DNA from: TMED14 sp041158165
GTDB taxonomy: Bacteria; Bacteroidota; Bacteroidia; Flavobacteriales; Schleiferiaceae
Direction of reading: 5' to 3'
Length of the DNA: 24,279 nucleotides
Assembly (NCBI GenBank): GCA_041158165.1
Contig: JBEBBW010000025.1
Location: 1 to 24,279 of the forward strand
The position numbers and the translations under genes were made by a program. Shown piece by piece: positions 6,998-14,152 of this stretch (position 1 is the first letter of the stretch; every line of letters starts with the position of its first letter). The notes below the pieces were generated by a model. The model ran no database searches. It was not told where the DNA came from and was given only the letters and a program-made list of their open reading frames with translations.

Positions 6998-7032
6998 GCC
7001 TTAATCGTTTTTCGATGTTTGTGCTGTAATGT

Positions 7033-7049
7033 TCCTCGACGTTCGAGGA
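7033..7049 (-). promoter_or_regulatory. Hairpin at the start of the rpsO leader
   Basis: TCCTCGA-acg-TCGAGGA (minus) forms a perfect 7-bp stem with a three-base loop, beginning where the transcript from the box at 7060-7053 should start. A second small stem (ATCG/CGAT, 7004-7016) lies just before the start codon. Some bacteria regulate rpsO through S15 binding its own leader; a match to a known S15-binding fold was not established. Confidence 0.5.
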
Positions 7050-7052
7050 CTG

Positions 7053-7060
7053 CAAAGATA
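7053..7060 (-). promoter_or_regulatory. -7 box of the rpsO promoter
   Basis: Read on minus, TATCTTTG followed by CA matches TAnnTTTG exactly, 56 bases upstream of the rpsO start codon and just beyond the accD stop. No TTG is seen at the expected -33 distance. Confidence 0.6.
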
Positions 7061-7084
7061 CGAAAAATTCTGACGCGCCCGACG

Positions 7085-7951
7085 CTAGACTGCGGCTGGA
7101 GCTTCGTTGCGCACGGCGCGCAGCCACGCCGCGATGCAGCGCTTCAGGTTGGCGCGCTCGCTGATTTGGTCCACAAATCCGTGCTCGAGCAAGAATTCTG
7201 AGGTTTGGAAACCTTCGGGCAAGTCCTTGCCAATGGTCTCTTTCACCACGCGCGGACCGGCAAAGCCAATGAGGGCGCCAGGTTCCGCAATGTGAATGTC
7301 GCCGAGCATCGCAAACGAGGCGGTAACGCCGCCCGTTGTGGGGTCGGTGAGCACCGAAACATAAGGAAGGCCAGCGTCGTCAAGCTGGGCCAGTTTGGCC
7401 GAGGTTTTAGCCATCTGCATGAGCGAGTAGGCGGCTTCCATCATGCGGGCCCCGCCCGACTTGCTGATCATGATGAAGGGCTGGTGGTTGGCGCGCGCAT
7501 GGTCGATGGCGCGGGCGATTTTCTCGCCAACTACGGAGCCCATCGAACCGCCAATGAACTTGAAGTTCATGGCCGCGATGGTCACGGGCATTCCGTCGAG
7601 GTTGCCGGTACCGCTGGTCAGCGCGTCGGTCAAGCCGGTCTTGGCCCGGGTAGCCTTGAGGCGGTCGGCATACGACTTCGTGTCGACGAACTTCAGCGGG
7701 TCGGCTGAAACGAGGTCGGCGTCAAGCTCGGTATAGGCGCCACCGTCAAACAAAAAGCTGAAGTACTCGGCGGCGTCGATGCCGTTGTGGTGGCCACAGT
7801 TGCCACACACCCAAAGCTTGGCTTTGTGCTCTTCGCTGTCGACCATCACCTTGCACTTGGGGCAGAGGTGCCAAAGGCCGTCGGGACTGTCTTTCTTTTC
7901 TTCGGTCGGCGTCGTGATCGACTCGCCTTTGCGGTGAAACCATTCTGACAT
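7085..7951 (-). CDS. accD: Acetyl-CoA carboxylase carboxyltransferase subunit beta
   Basis: With AccA it transfers the carboxyl group from carboxybiotin to acetyl-CoA, giving malonyl-CoA for fatty acid synthesis in the cytoplasm. The 288-aa protein has the N-terminal zinc ribbon with Cys30, Cys33, Cys49 and Cys52 (CPKC and CGNC) and the crotonase-fold carboxyltransferase core, including SKSGGARMMEAAYSLMQM, PTTGGVTASFAMLGD and IGFAGPRVVKETIG. Length is normal. It starts 11 bases after the aldolase stop on the same strand, so the two are probably co-transcribed. accA is not in this window. Confidence 0.97.
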   Translation of the reverse strand: MSEWFHRKGESITTPTEEKKDSPDGLWHLCPKCKVMVDSEEHKAKLWVCGNCGHHNGIDAAEYFSFLFDGGAYTELDADLVSADPLKFVDTKSYADRLKATRAKTGLTDALTSGTGNLDGMPVTIAAMNFKFIGGSMGSVVGEKIARAIDHARANHQPFIMISKSGGARMMEAAYSLMQMAKTSAKLAQLDDAGLPYVSVLTDPTTGGVTASFAMLGDIHIAEPGALIGFAGPRVVKETIGKDLPEGFQTSEFLLEHGFVDQISERANLKRCIAAWLRAVRNEAPAAV

Positions 7952-7962
7952 GCGCGCTCCAA

Positions 7963-9021
7963 TTAAGCGATAGTGATCGAGTGGTCCAAGTACACGTCTT
8001 GAATGGTGCGAAGCAAGTCGACGCCCTCGTTCATCGGGCGCTGGAAGGCCTTGCGGCCCAAGATGAGGCCCTGTCCGCCGGCGCGCTTGTTGATGACCGC
8101 CGTGGCCACAGCCTCGCTGAGGTCGCTGGCGCCTTTGGATTCTCCGCCCGAGTTGATCACGCCCACACGGCCCGCGTAGCTGTTGAGCACTTGGTAGCGG
8201 GTGAGGTCAATGGGGTGGTCGCTGCTGAGGTCAGTGTACACCTTGGGGTGGGTCTTGCCGTGCTTCGTGGCGTTGTAGCCGCCGTTGTTGGTGGGCAACT
8301 TTTGCTTAATAATGTCAGCCTGAATGGTCACGCCAAGGTGAATGGCCTGGCCGGTAAGGTCAGCTGAGGTGTGGTAGTCCACGCCGTCTTGCTTGAATCC
8401 GCTGTTGCGGGTGTAGGTCCACAGCACGGTCGCCATGCCGAGTTCGCGGGCGCGCTCAAACGCCTCAGCAACTTCGAGCAGCTGGCGGCGCGATTCTTCA
8501 GCCCCGAAGTACACGGTGGCGCCAATGGCGACGGCGCCCATGTTCCACGCGTCTTCCACGCTACCGTACATGGTCTGGTCGTACTGGTTGGGCATCGACA
8601 AGAATTCGTTGTGGTTGATTTTCACCATGAACGGAATCTTGTGGGCGTACTTGCGGCTGAGCATGGCGAGGCCGCCAAAGGTGGACGCTACGGCGTTGCA
8701 CTCAGATTCGATCGCCAATTTGACGATGTTTTCGGGGTCGAAGTAGATGGGGTTGGGGGCAAAGCTTGCGCCAGCACTGTGTTCCACACCTTGGTCAACC
8801 GGCAGGATGCTGAGGTAGCCGGAATTGGCAAGGCGGCCGGTTCCGTACAGGGTTTGAAGGGCCCGAAGGGTCGGGTTGCTGCGGTTGCTCGCGATGAAGT
8901 AGTCGTCGACAAAATGCGGCGAAGGCAGGTGCAAATCTTCCTTGCGGACTTTGGTGCACGTGTGCTTGAGCAGGTAGTCGGCTTGGTCGCCGAGCAGGCT
9001 AACGATACGGTCGGTTGCCAT
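7963..9021 (-). CDS. fbaB: Class I fructose-bisphosphate aldolase (DhnA/FbaB type)
   Basis: Cleaves fructose 1,6-bisphosphate to dihydroxyacetone phosphate and glyceraldehyde 3-phosphate through a Schiff-base lysine, in glycolysis and gluconeogenesis. The 352-aa product resembles the DhnA/FbaB family: SILPVDQGVEHSAG near residue 75, KINHNEF near 135, the ADIIKQKLP stretch with the probable Schiff-base Lys, and a phosphate-binding INSGGESKG region followed by GLILGRKAFQR. accD follows 11 bases downstream. A -7-like box lies at 9057-9050, giving a short leader of about 22 bases. Members of this superfamily include other aldolases, but the overall match favours fructose-bisphosphate. Confidence 0.92.
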   Translation of the reverse strand: MATDRIVSLLGDQADYLLKHTCTKVRKEDLHLPSPHFVDDYFIASNRSNPTLRALQTLYGTGRLANSGYLSILPVDQGVEHSAGASFAPNPIYFDPENIVKLAIESECNAVASTFGGLAMLSRKYAHKIPFMVKINHNEFLSMPNQYDQTMYGSVEDAWNMGAVAIGATVYFGAEESRRQLLEVAEAFERARELGMATVLWTYTRNSGFKQDGVDYHTSADLTGQAIHLGVTIQADIIKQKLPTNNGGYNATKHGKTHPKVYTDLSSDHPIDLTRYQVLNSYAGRVGVINSGGESKGASDLSEAVATAVINKRAGGQGLILGRKAFQRPMNEGVDLLRTIQDVYLDHSITIA

Positions 9022-9049
9022 GAGGAAACGCTTTAAAATGGATGAGCTG

Positions 9050-9057
9050 CAAACCTA
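9050..9057 (-). promoter_or_regulatory. -7 box of the aldolase-accD promoter
   Basis: Read on minus, TAGGTTTG followed by CA matches TAnnTTTG, placed 28 bases before the aldolase ATG and overlapping a CCTAGG palindrome. The 104-bp gap to tamL (9022-9125) shows nothing else convincing; no -33 TTG was found. Confidence 0.55.
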
Positions 9058-9125
9058 GGGAAAAATTTCGGCCCTACCCATGACTTTTGAGGGAAGTTAC
9101 CCACAGTTTAGGGCAGGTTTTCGCG

Positions 9126-11312
9126 TTAAAACGGCAAACCGATCGCGACCTGAAGGGCGCTGCGGCGGAGTCCGCCCTGAGGTCGCCACCACGCGTCGCC
9201 CGTGCTATCGCGGCGCGGGTCGTACACCTGCAGGCCCCAGTCGGCGCGCGCAATAAAAAACTCGAAGTCGTAGCGCAGGCCAAAGCCGAGTCCCAGCGCG
9301 GTCTGCTTCGGCAAGCGGAGCGGATTAAAGCTCACGGCTTTGAGCAGCTCGGGGTCGTTCATCAGGCTCCACTGGGCCGATTGGGCGTTGGCTTGGGTGA
9401 GCCACACGTTGCCGGCGTCGGCAAAGAAGGCGCCGAACGTCGAACCCAAAATCGGGAAGCGCCACTCGGCCTGGGCCAAAAGCTTGAGGCTGCCCGAACC
9501 CAAGAACCCCGCGGTGTCAAACACGGCCTTGGGGAGTGCGCCGGGCCCAATGCGAAAGTTGATCCACGACCTCAGGTCGTTGGAACCGCCTGCATAAAAT
9601 GCGCGCTCAAAGGGCGGCAATCCAGGGCTGTTGGCCAACGCGTGGAGGTAGCCACCCTGAAGGCGAATCGCGCCCTCCCGGCGCTGGCGACCGCGGTAGC
9701 GCCAACGGTAGTCGCCTTCGGCCCTGAGGTAGTGGGCATAGGGCACTCCGGCCACCGTAAAGGGCTGGGTGCGCGGCCCCTTGGTGGCTAAAAATCCGAG
9801 GTCGGTGAGCACCCCAGAGGTTTCGAACGACCATTCGCTTCGGCGCGACCAGCGTCCTTCGCTGATGGAGGGCCGTTTGACGTTCAGTTTGGGGCCAACG
9901 ATAAAGACGTTTTGGAATCCGGACTTGCTCGCCAATGCAGCATAAAAGGCCGAGTCAATGCCTCTCAAGCCTACGTAGCTCGCGAACAGGGGCTTGACGT
10001 CCCAGGTGGTAGATTTGGCGCCCTCCCAGTGGTAGAGGAGTTCGCCACTGAGCGAGAGGCGGTCAAACTCGCGGCGGTACTGGCGTCCGACGCTGAGGCT
10101 GGCGCTGCTGCGGGCTTGGTTGCGCTGAATGTGGGGAAGTCCGAGCAAGTCAGGAACATCAAGGGCGAGCCCCAGCTCATAGAAGTAGGTGCGGAACAGC
10201 TGGCTGGTGTCGCCAATGGCCACCCCCAGGCCGCCCGCGACCTTGCCGCTGAGCGCTTCGAGTCCGCCGAATGGGTTGCGGTCGCGCACCTCAAACGCCG
10301 TCTGGACGCCGTAAATGCCCGAGGTGTTGGTGCCCTCGGCCTCCCACAGTACGCCCACGCGCGGCGCCGCTTGAAGCACCAGTTCGGCGTCGAGGCTGTC
10401 TCCGCGCGGACTCAGCCGCCACTGCTGGTTTTGAAAGGCGTCGAGCCGCCGCAGCCATTCTTGGCTTTGGGTCACGGTCGAGGCGCGGTACAGCGCCCCT
10501 GTTTGGAGCAAGTGAAGCCGGCGGATTCCGCGTTCGTTCAAGCCGTAGTTGGCGCTGTCGGCCAGCGAAACCCGACCGAAGTACCAGGGTTTGTGGGGTT
10601 CTTCTTGAGGGCCAAATTCGCTGTCGCGCGTCCAGTTTTGAACGATCCACACGCCGTCGGCGCGGTAGGGGTGGTCAAGGGTGTCAAGGTCAAAGCCAAT
10701 GGCGTCAGGGCCTAGCGTAAAAAAACCATGTTCTTTGAGGTAGTCTGCGACGCGCTTGCGCTCGGACTCGAGCATGTCGCGCGAGAGCCGCATTCCCGGC
10801 ACGAGCAGGCTGCCCAGCTGAATCATGCGCAGCTGGTCTTCGACGTAGGGCGAGTAGATTTCGGGCCGAATGCTTCCCAGCCGAGTAGCCTGGCCGCGAT
10901 GAATGTCGAACTGGAGTTTGGCTCCGCGCGCAGAGGTTTTGAGGCCGTAGTGGACGTTGGCAAAAAAGTAGCCTTCTTGGCGCAGCTTGCGCTCGAGCTG
11001 GGCCACGGTTTCTGACGCGAGCGCCGTGTCAAGCAGCGCTGGCGCTTCACCGATTTTTTGAAGCCACTTTCCGCGGCGGGTTTCGGGTTTGCGCGCGCCC
11101 CGCTGGTAAAGCGCTACGTAGGGATAGCTCCCAAAAACGTTCGTATTGGTTTGAAGCTGAACGAGTTCAAGGTACTTGTCGTCGGTGCGAACCTGGCCGT
11201 TTTCGGTGAGTTCGATTTGGCGAATCCAGGTTTGTCCCTCGGGGAGCCACCGCTGGGGGTTGCACGCGGTCAGGGCCGCTGCGAAAAGCAGTAATACCGC
11301 GCTACGCCTCAT
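9126..11312 (-). CDS. tamL: TamA-like outer-membrane assembly lipoprotein (TamL, Omp85 family)
   Basis: Omp85-family proteins fold or insert other proteins in the outer membrane. Starting at the ATG at 11312 the product has 728 residues: a signal peptide with lipobox LTAC (Cys17), a POTRA-bearing region (roughly 20-270, e.g. RKLRQEGYFFANVHYGLKTS) and a C-terminal beta-barrel rich in alternating aromatic strands, ending QVAIGLPF with the usual terminal Phe. A lipidated TamA form is known as TamL in Bacteroidota. The ATG at 11333 would add seven residues before a good signal peptide, so 11312 is preferred. It overlaps the rpe stop by 11 bases, suggesting coupling. TamB is not in the window. BamA is less likely because of the lipobox and the POTRA size. 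Confidence 0.85.
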   Translation of the reverse strand: MRRSAVLLLFAAALTACNPQRWLPEGQTWIRQIELTENGQVRTDDKYLELVQLQTNTNVFGSYPYVALYQRGARKPETRRGKWLQKIGEAPALLDTALASETVAQLERKLRQEGYFFANVHYGLKTSARGAKLQFDIHRGQATRLGSIRPEIYSPYVEDQLRMIQLGSLLVPGMRLSRDMLESERKRVADYLKEHGFFTLGPDAIGFDLDTLDHPYRADGVWIVQNWTRDSEFGPQEEPHKPWYFGRVSLADSANYGLNERGIRRLHLLQTGALYRASTVTQSQEWLRRLDAFQNQQWRLSPRGDSLDAELVLQAAPRVGVLWEAEGTNTSGIYGVQTAFEVRDRNPFGGLEALSGKVAGGLGVAIGDTSQLFRTYFYELGLALDVPDLLGLPHIQRNQARSSASLSVGRQYRREFDRLSLSGELLYHWEGAKSTTWDVKPLFASYVGLRGIDSAFYAALASKSGFQNVFIVGPKLNVKRPSISEGRWSRRSEWSFETSGVLTDLGFLATKGPRTQPFTVAGVPYAHYLRAEGDYRWRYRGRQRREGAIRLQGGYLHALANSPGLPPFERAFYAGGSNDLRSWINFRIGPGALPKAVFDTAGFLGSGSLKLLAQAEWRFPILGSTFGAFFADAGNVWLTQANAQSAQWSLMNDPELLKAVSFNPLRLPKQTALGLGFGLRYDFEFFIARADWGLQVYDPRRDSTGDAWWRPQGGLRRSALQVAIGLPF

Positions 11313-11943
11313 TGAGTTGACGGATGGTCGCAACGGGGTCGCTCGCCTTGAACACGGCGTTGCCGGCCACCAAGACGTCGGCGCCCGCTTTTTTCAGGTC
11401 GCCCGCATTTTGGAGCCCAACGCCGCCGTCAATTTCAATCAAGACATTGGCCTTGGCGTCGTCGATCATGCGGCGAAGGCGTTCCACTTTTTTAAACGTT
11501 TGGGGAATAAATGCTTGGCCGCCAAATCCCGGATTCACGCTCATCAAGCAGACCAAATCCAGGTCGCCCAGCACGTCGGCCACGAGGTCCACGGGCGTGT
11601 GGGGGTTGAGCGCAACCCCGGCCTTCATGCCCAGTGCGCGGATCTGCTGCAGGCTGCGGTGAAGGTGGGTACTGGCCTCATAGTGCACAGTGAGCACGTC
11701 GGCACCGGCCTTTTTGAAGTCTTCGAGGTAGCGCTCGGGCTGCACAATCATGAGGTGCACGTCTAACGGCTTCGTGGCATGGCGCTTAATCGCCTCGGTA
11801 ACCGGCAGTCCGAAGCTGAGGTTCGGCACAAAAACTCCGTCCATAATGTCGACGTGAATCCATGCGGCGTCGGAGCCATTAAGCATGCGCACGTCGCGCT
11901 CGAGGTTGGCGAAATCAGCCGACAGGATAGAGGGAGCAATCAT
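11302..11943 (-). CDS. rpe: Ribulose-phosphate 3-epimerase
   Basis: Interconverts ribulose 5-phosphate and xylulose 5-phosphate in the pentose phosphate pathway. The 213-aa TIM barrel starts MIAPSILSADFANLE and carries the family blocks HVDIMDGVFVPNLSFG (metal and catalytic Asp), HLMIVQPERY, SVNPGFGGQ and LIEIDGGV with the second catalytic Asp. An in-frame extension upstream to 12045 would run across the divergent methyltransferase start and does not match the family, so ATG 11943 is chosen. The first base of the start codon is only five bases from a -7-like box, suggesting a leaderless or nearly leaderless mRNA. tamL overlaps its 3' end. Confidence 0.97.
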   Translation of the reverse strand: MIAPSILSADFANLERDVRMLNGSDAAWIHVDIMDGVFVPNLSFGLPVTEAIKRHATKPLDVHLMIVQPERYLEDFKKAGADVLTVHYEASTHLHRSLQQIRALGMKAGVALNPHTPVDLVADVLGDLDLVCLMSVNPGFGGQAFIPQTFKKVERLRRMIDDAKANVLIEIDGGVGLQNAGDLKKAGADVLVAGNAVFKASDPVATIRQLNEA

Positions 11944-11945
11944 GC

Positions 11946-11972
11946 CCCCAAAGGTAGTGCGTACCTTCGGGG
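11946..11972. promoter_or_regulatory. Palindromic divergent promoter of rpe and the TrmH-type gene
   Basis: A 27-bp dyad: CCCC-a-AAGGTA, five-base centre GTGCG, TACCTT-c-GGGG. The left arm read on minus is TACCTTTG (11956-11949), an exact TAnnTTTG -7 box ending five bases from the rpe ATG. The right arm read on plus is TACCTTCG (11962-11969), one base off, ending seven bases from the methyltransferase ATG. Each half would start transcription at or within a few bases of its start codon. No -33 TTG is seen on either side. The symmetry could also be an operator. Confidence 0.55.
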
Positions 11973-11976
11973 TCTT

Positions 11977-12696
11977 ATGCCCTGGACCAACAACCAACGC
12001 AAATGGCTTCGCGAGCTGCAGCACCGCAAGGGCCGCGAACAGCACGGAGCCCTCGTCGTCGAAGGCCGCAAGGCGATTGCCGAATTCTTAACCAGCGGTT
12101 GGAAGCCGTTGCTCCTCGCTTCGAGCGGAGCGTCGCTCGGCCCCGACTGCCTTGAGGTGACGGCGCGCGACCTGCGCGAAGTGTCGTCGCTCGACACGCC
12201 GCCCGATTCGCTCGCCGTCTTTGCATGGGCCGACCTCGATCCTCGGCCCGAAGGCCGCGTTTTGGTGCTCGACCGAATTCAGGATCCGGGCAATGCCGGT
12301 ACCCTGCTGCGCATGGCCGACTGGTTCGGTGTCTCGTATGTGCTGCACACGGTCGGAACCGTGGATTTCGGCAACCTCAAAACCGTGCAGGCCAGCATGG
12401 GGTCGCTGGCGCGCGTACCGGTGCGCTACGCCTCAGAAGCCGAAGCAATTGCCCTCCTTCAGTCGGAAGGCCGCCCCATCGTCGTCGCCGACTTAGACGG
12501 AACTCCGCCCAGCAAAGTGAATTGGACCCCCAACGTCGCCCTCGTAGTCTCCAACGAAGGTCAGGGCCCGTCGCAGGCCTGGTTGGACGCGGCTACCGCG
12601 GTGGCAACAATTCAGAAAGCCCCCCAAAGCAAAACGGAGAGCTTAAACGTGGCTACCGCCGCCGCGATGCTCCTCTATGAAGCCCACCGGGGGTAA
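11977..12696 (+). CDS. TrmH/SpoU-family RNA methyltransferase
   Basis: SPOUT methyltransferases of this family add a methyl group to a ribose 2'-OH in tRNA or rRNA. The 239-aa protein has an N-terminal substrate-binding part (about 1-75, starting MPWTNNQRKWLRELQ) and the knotted domain with its three motifs: LDRIQDPGNAGTLLRMADWF, LVVSNEGQGPS and KTESLNVATAAAMLLYE. The start at ATG 11977 matches family N termini; the frame upstream lies inside antisense rpe. It is one of two plus-strand genes here and sits among tamL, rpe, porT and ubiE, a neighbourhood I recall from other Bacteroidota. The exact target nucleotide cannot be told from sequence. Confidence 0.93.
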   Translation: MPWTNNQRKWLRELQHRKGREQHGALVVEGRKAIAEFLTSGWKPLLLASSGASLGPDCLEVTARDLREVSSLDTPPDSLAVFAWADLDPRPEGRVLVLDRIQDPGNAGTLLRMADWFGVSYVLHTVGTVDFGNLKTVQASMGSLARVPVRYASEAEAIALLQSEGRPIVVADLDGTPPSKVNWTPNVALVVSNEGQGPSQAWLDAATAVATIQKAPQSKTESLNVATAAAMLLYEAHRG

Positions 12697-12714
12697 CTAG
12701 TTACTAGCAACTAG
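12694..12714. repeat. Short CTAG-containing repeat between convergent genes
   Basis: taactagttactagcaactag overlaps the methyltransferase stop codon and fills much of the 26-bp gap to the porT stop. It repeats AACTAG/TTACTAG and contains the palindrome AACTAGTT. The ACTAG core resembles units of the array at 1703-1766. No terminator-like stem is evident. Confidence 0.45.
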
Positions 12715-12722
12715 AATCTGGA

Positions 12723-13400
12723 TTATTCAAAGGTGAATACGTAATCCCGGCTCCGGTGGTGTACCACGGGCAGGGATTCGGAGAGCTTGGTGTCGTCTTG
12801 GACGTGCAGGTTTCCGAGGCCAAAGCTCCAGCGCAGCTGGGGGCTCAGCTTGAAAAATTCGAAGTACAGGTCGGTTCCGAGGGCCAGGTCAAAGCCGTAG
12901 TCGACGGGCTGCAGCTTGAAAAGGCGGTCGTCTACGACTTTAGCCTTGCTGCCGAGGTCGTAGGTGGTGTGGAGGGCGCCCAGCACGAACCAGCGGTGGT
13001 TGCCGATGCGCGCGGACTTCCACTTCAGTTCTACGGGCAGCCGAACGAGCGAGGATTCCACGCGGCGGGTGTACCAGTCGCGAACGCCGGTGGCGCGGTC
13101 CACGCCGTCAATGAGCAGGGTGCGCTCGCCTGCCACGTAGGTGGGGTTGACGCGAAGGTTGAGGAACGGACTCAGGCGCACGTCAGAAATGATGCCGACG
13201 AGGTAGCCCGGGCTCGATTGGGGAACGACATGGTAAATGCCCGTGGGCCAGGTGGGGGCGTGCTGCACGGCGAAGTCCAGTTCGCTGATTCCGAGAAAAA
13301 AGCCAAAATGGAGGGGCTTTTGGTCAAAGCGCGGAAGGTTGGGCGTCTGCCCCCAAGCAGATACCGCAGCCAAACAAGAAGCCAGAAACCAGAAACGCAT
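12723..13400 (-). CDS. porT: Type IX secretion system protein PorT
   Basis: PorT is an outer-membrane-associated protein required for type IX secretion and gliding in Bacteroidota. The 225-aa product has a signal peptide (MRFWFLASCLAAVSAWGQ), then conserved stretches: KPLHFGFFLG, SSPGYLVGIISDVRLSPFLN, LRVNPTYVAGER and a later VESSLVRLPVELKWKSARIG block, consistent with a small beta-barrel ending in Phe-Glu. It starts 26 bases after the ubiE stop on the same strand; the ubiE-porT linkage is familiar from Bacteroidota genomes. Other type IX genes are not in this window. A generic outer-membrane beta-barrel is the alternative. Confidence 0.87.
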   Translation of the reverse strand: MRFWFLASCLAAVSAWGQTPNLPRFDQKPLHFGFFLGISELDFAVQHAPTWPTGIYHVVPQSSPGYLVGIISDVRLSPFLNLRVNPTYVAGERTLLIDGVDRATGVRDWYTRRVESSLVRLPVELKWKSARIGNHRWFVLGALHTTYDLGSKAKVVDDRLFKLQPVDYGFDLALGTDLYFEFFKLSPQLRWSFGLGNLHVQDDTKLSESLPVVHHRSRDYVFTFE

Positions 13401-13426
13401 AGACTACTAACGCGGGGCGGCGCTGC

Positions 13427-14152
13427 TTATTTTACAGCGACGTACAAACTCGCGATGCCAAGCGTCAGCGGCCGAACGCGCACGCTGCGAAATCCGGCTT
13501 CGCGGAGTTTGGCCGCAAAAGCCTCGCCGTAAGGAAACGCCTGCACGCTGTCGGGCAGGTAGGTGTAGGCCGAGGCGTCTTTAGAGATCAGTCGGCCGAT
13601 GCGCGGCAAGATGTTCTTAAAGTAGAACAGGTAGAGCGGGCGGAAGGGCCACGATGTGGGCTGCGAAAACTCGAGCACGGCAAGGGTTCCGCCAGGTTGT
13701 AGCACGCGGTGCATGTCGCTAAGCCCTTTTTCAAGGTTCTCGAAGTTGCGCACGCCGAATGCTACGGTCACGGCGCCAAATTCGCCGTCGCTGTAGGGCA
13801 GCTGTTCGCCGTCGCCCAAGTCGAGGCGCACGCGGTCGTCCTTGCGGCGGGCGCGCACTTTTTGGCGTCCGACGTCAAGCATGCCGGCCGAGATGTCGAC
13901 GCCCACGACCTTAGAGCCGGGGATTCCGTCGGCTAGGGCCAGCGCCAGGTCGGCCGTGCCGGTGGCCACGTCGAGGATTTGGGTGGCCCCGGTGGCGCGG
14001 ATTTCGCGTACGGTCTTTCGGCGCCAGCTTTGGTCGATTCCGACCGAGAGAATGCGGTTCAGGGCATCGTACTTCGGCGAAATCGCGTTGAACATTTCGG
14101 CAACTTGCTCCTTCTTGGAGCCGTCGGGGCTATAGGGCTTTACTTGGCTCAT
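13427..14152 (-). CDS. ubiE: Demethylmenaquinone methyltransferase (UbiE/MenG)
   Basis: Methylates demethylmenaquinone with S-adenosylmethionine in the last step of menaquinone synthesis, supplying the respiratory quinone. The 241-aa Rossmann-fold protein carries FNAISPKYDALNRILSVGID, the SAM-binding motif LDVATGTADLALAL, GVDISAGMLDVGRQK, VAFGVRNFEN and LEFSQP, all family signatures. Length is normal. The ATG shares one base with the trkH stop (TAATG), suggesting coupled translation, and porT follows. Confidence 0.96.
   Translation of the reverse strand: MSQVKPYSPDGSKKEQVAEMFNAISPKYDALNRILSVGIDQSWRRKTVREIRATGATQILDVATGTADLALALADGIPGSKVVGVDISAGMLDVGRQKVRARRKDDRVRLDLGDGEQLPYSDGEFGAVTVAFGVRNFENLEKGLSDMHRVLQPGGTLAVLEFSQPTSWPFRPLYLFYFKNILPRIGRLISKDASAYTYLPDSVQAFPYGEAFAAKLREAGFRSVRVRPLTLGIASLYVAVK

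Noticed and set aside
9097..9105. A DnaA-box-like TTACCCACA
   Set aside because: One mismatch from TTATCCACA, single copy, with no cluster of boxes, no dnaA or dnaN nearby and no AT-rich unwinding region; chance is enough.
11779..11976. Longer N terminus for the TrmH-type protein
   Set aside because: The extension is antisense to rpe and lacks family similarity; ATG 11977 starts the family-like sequence.
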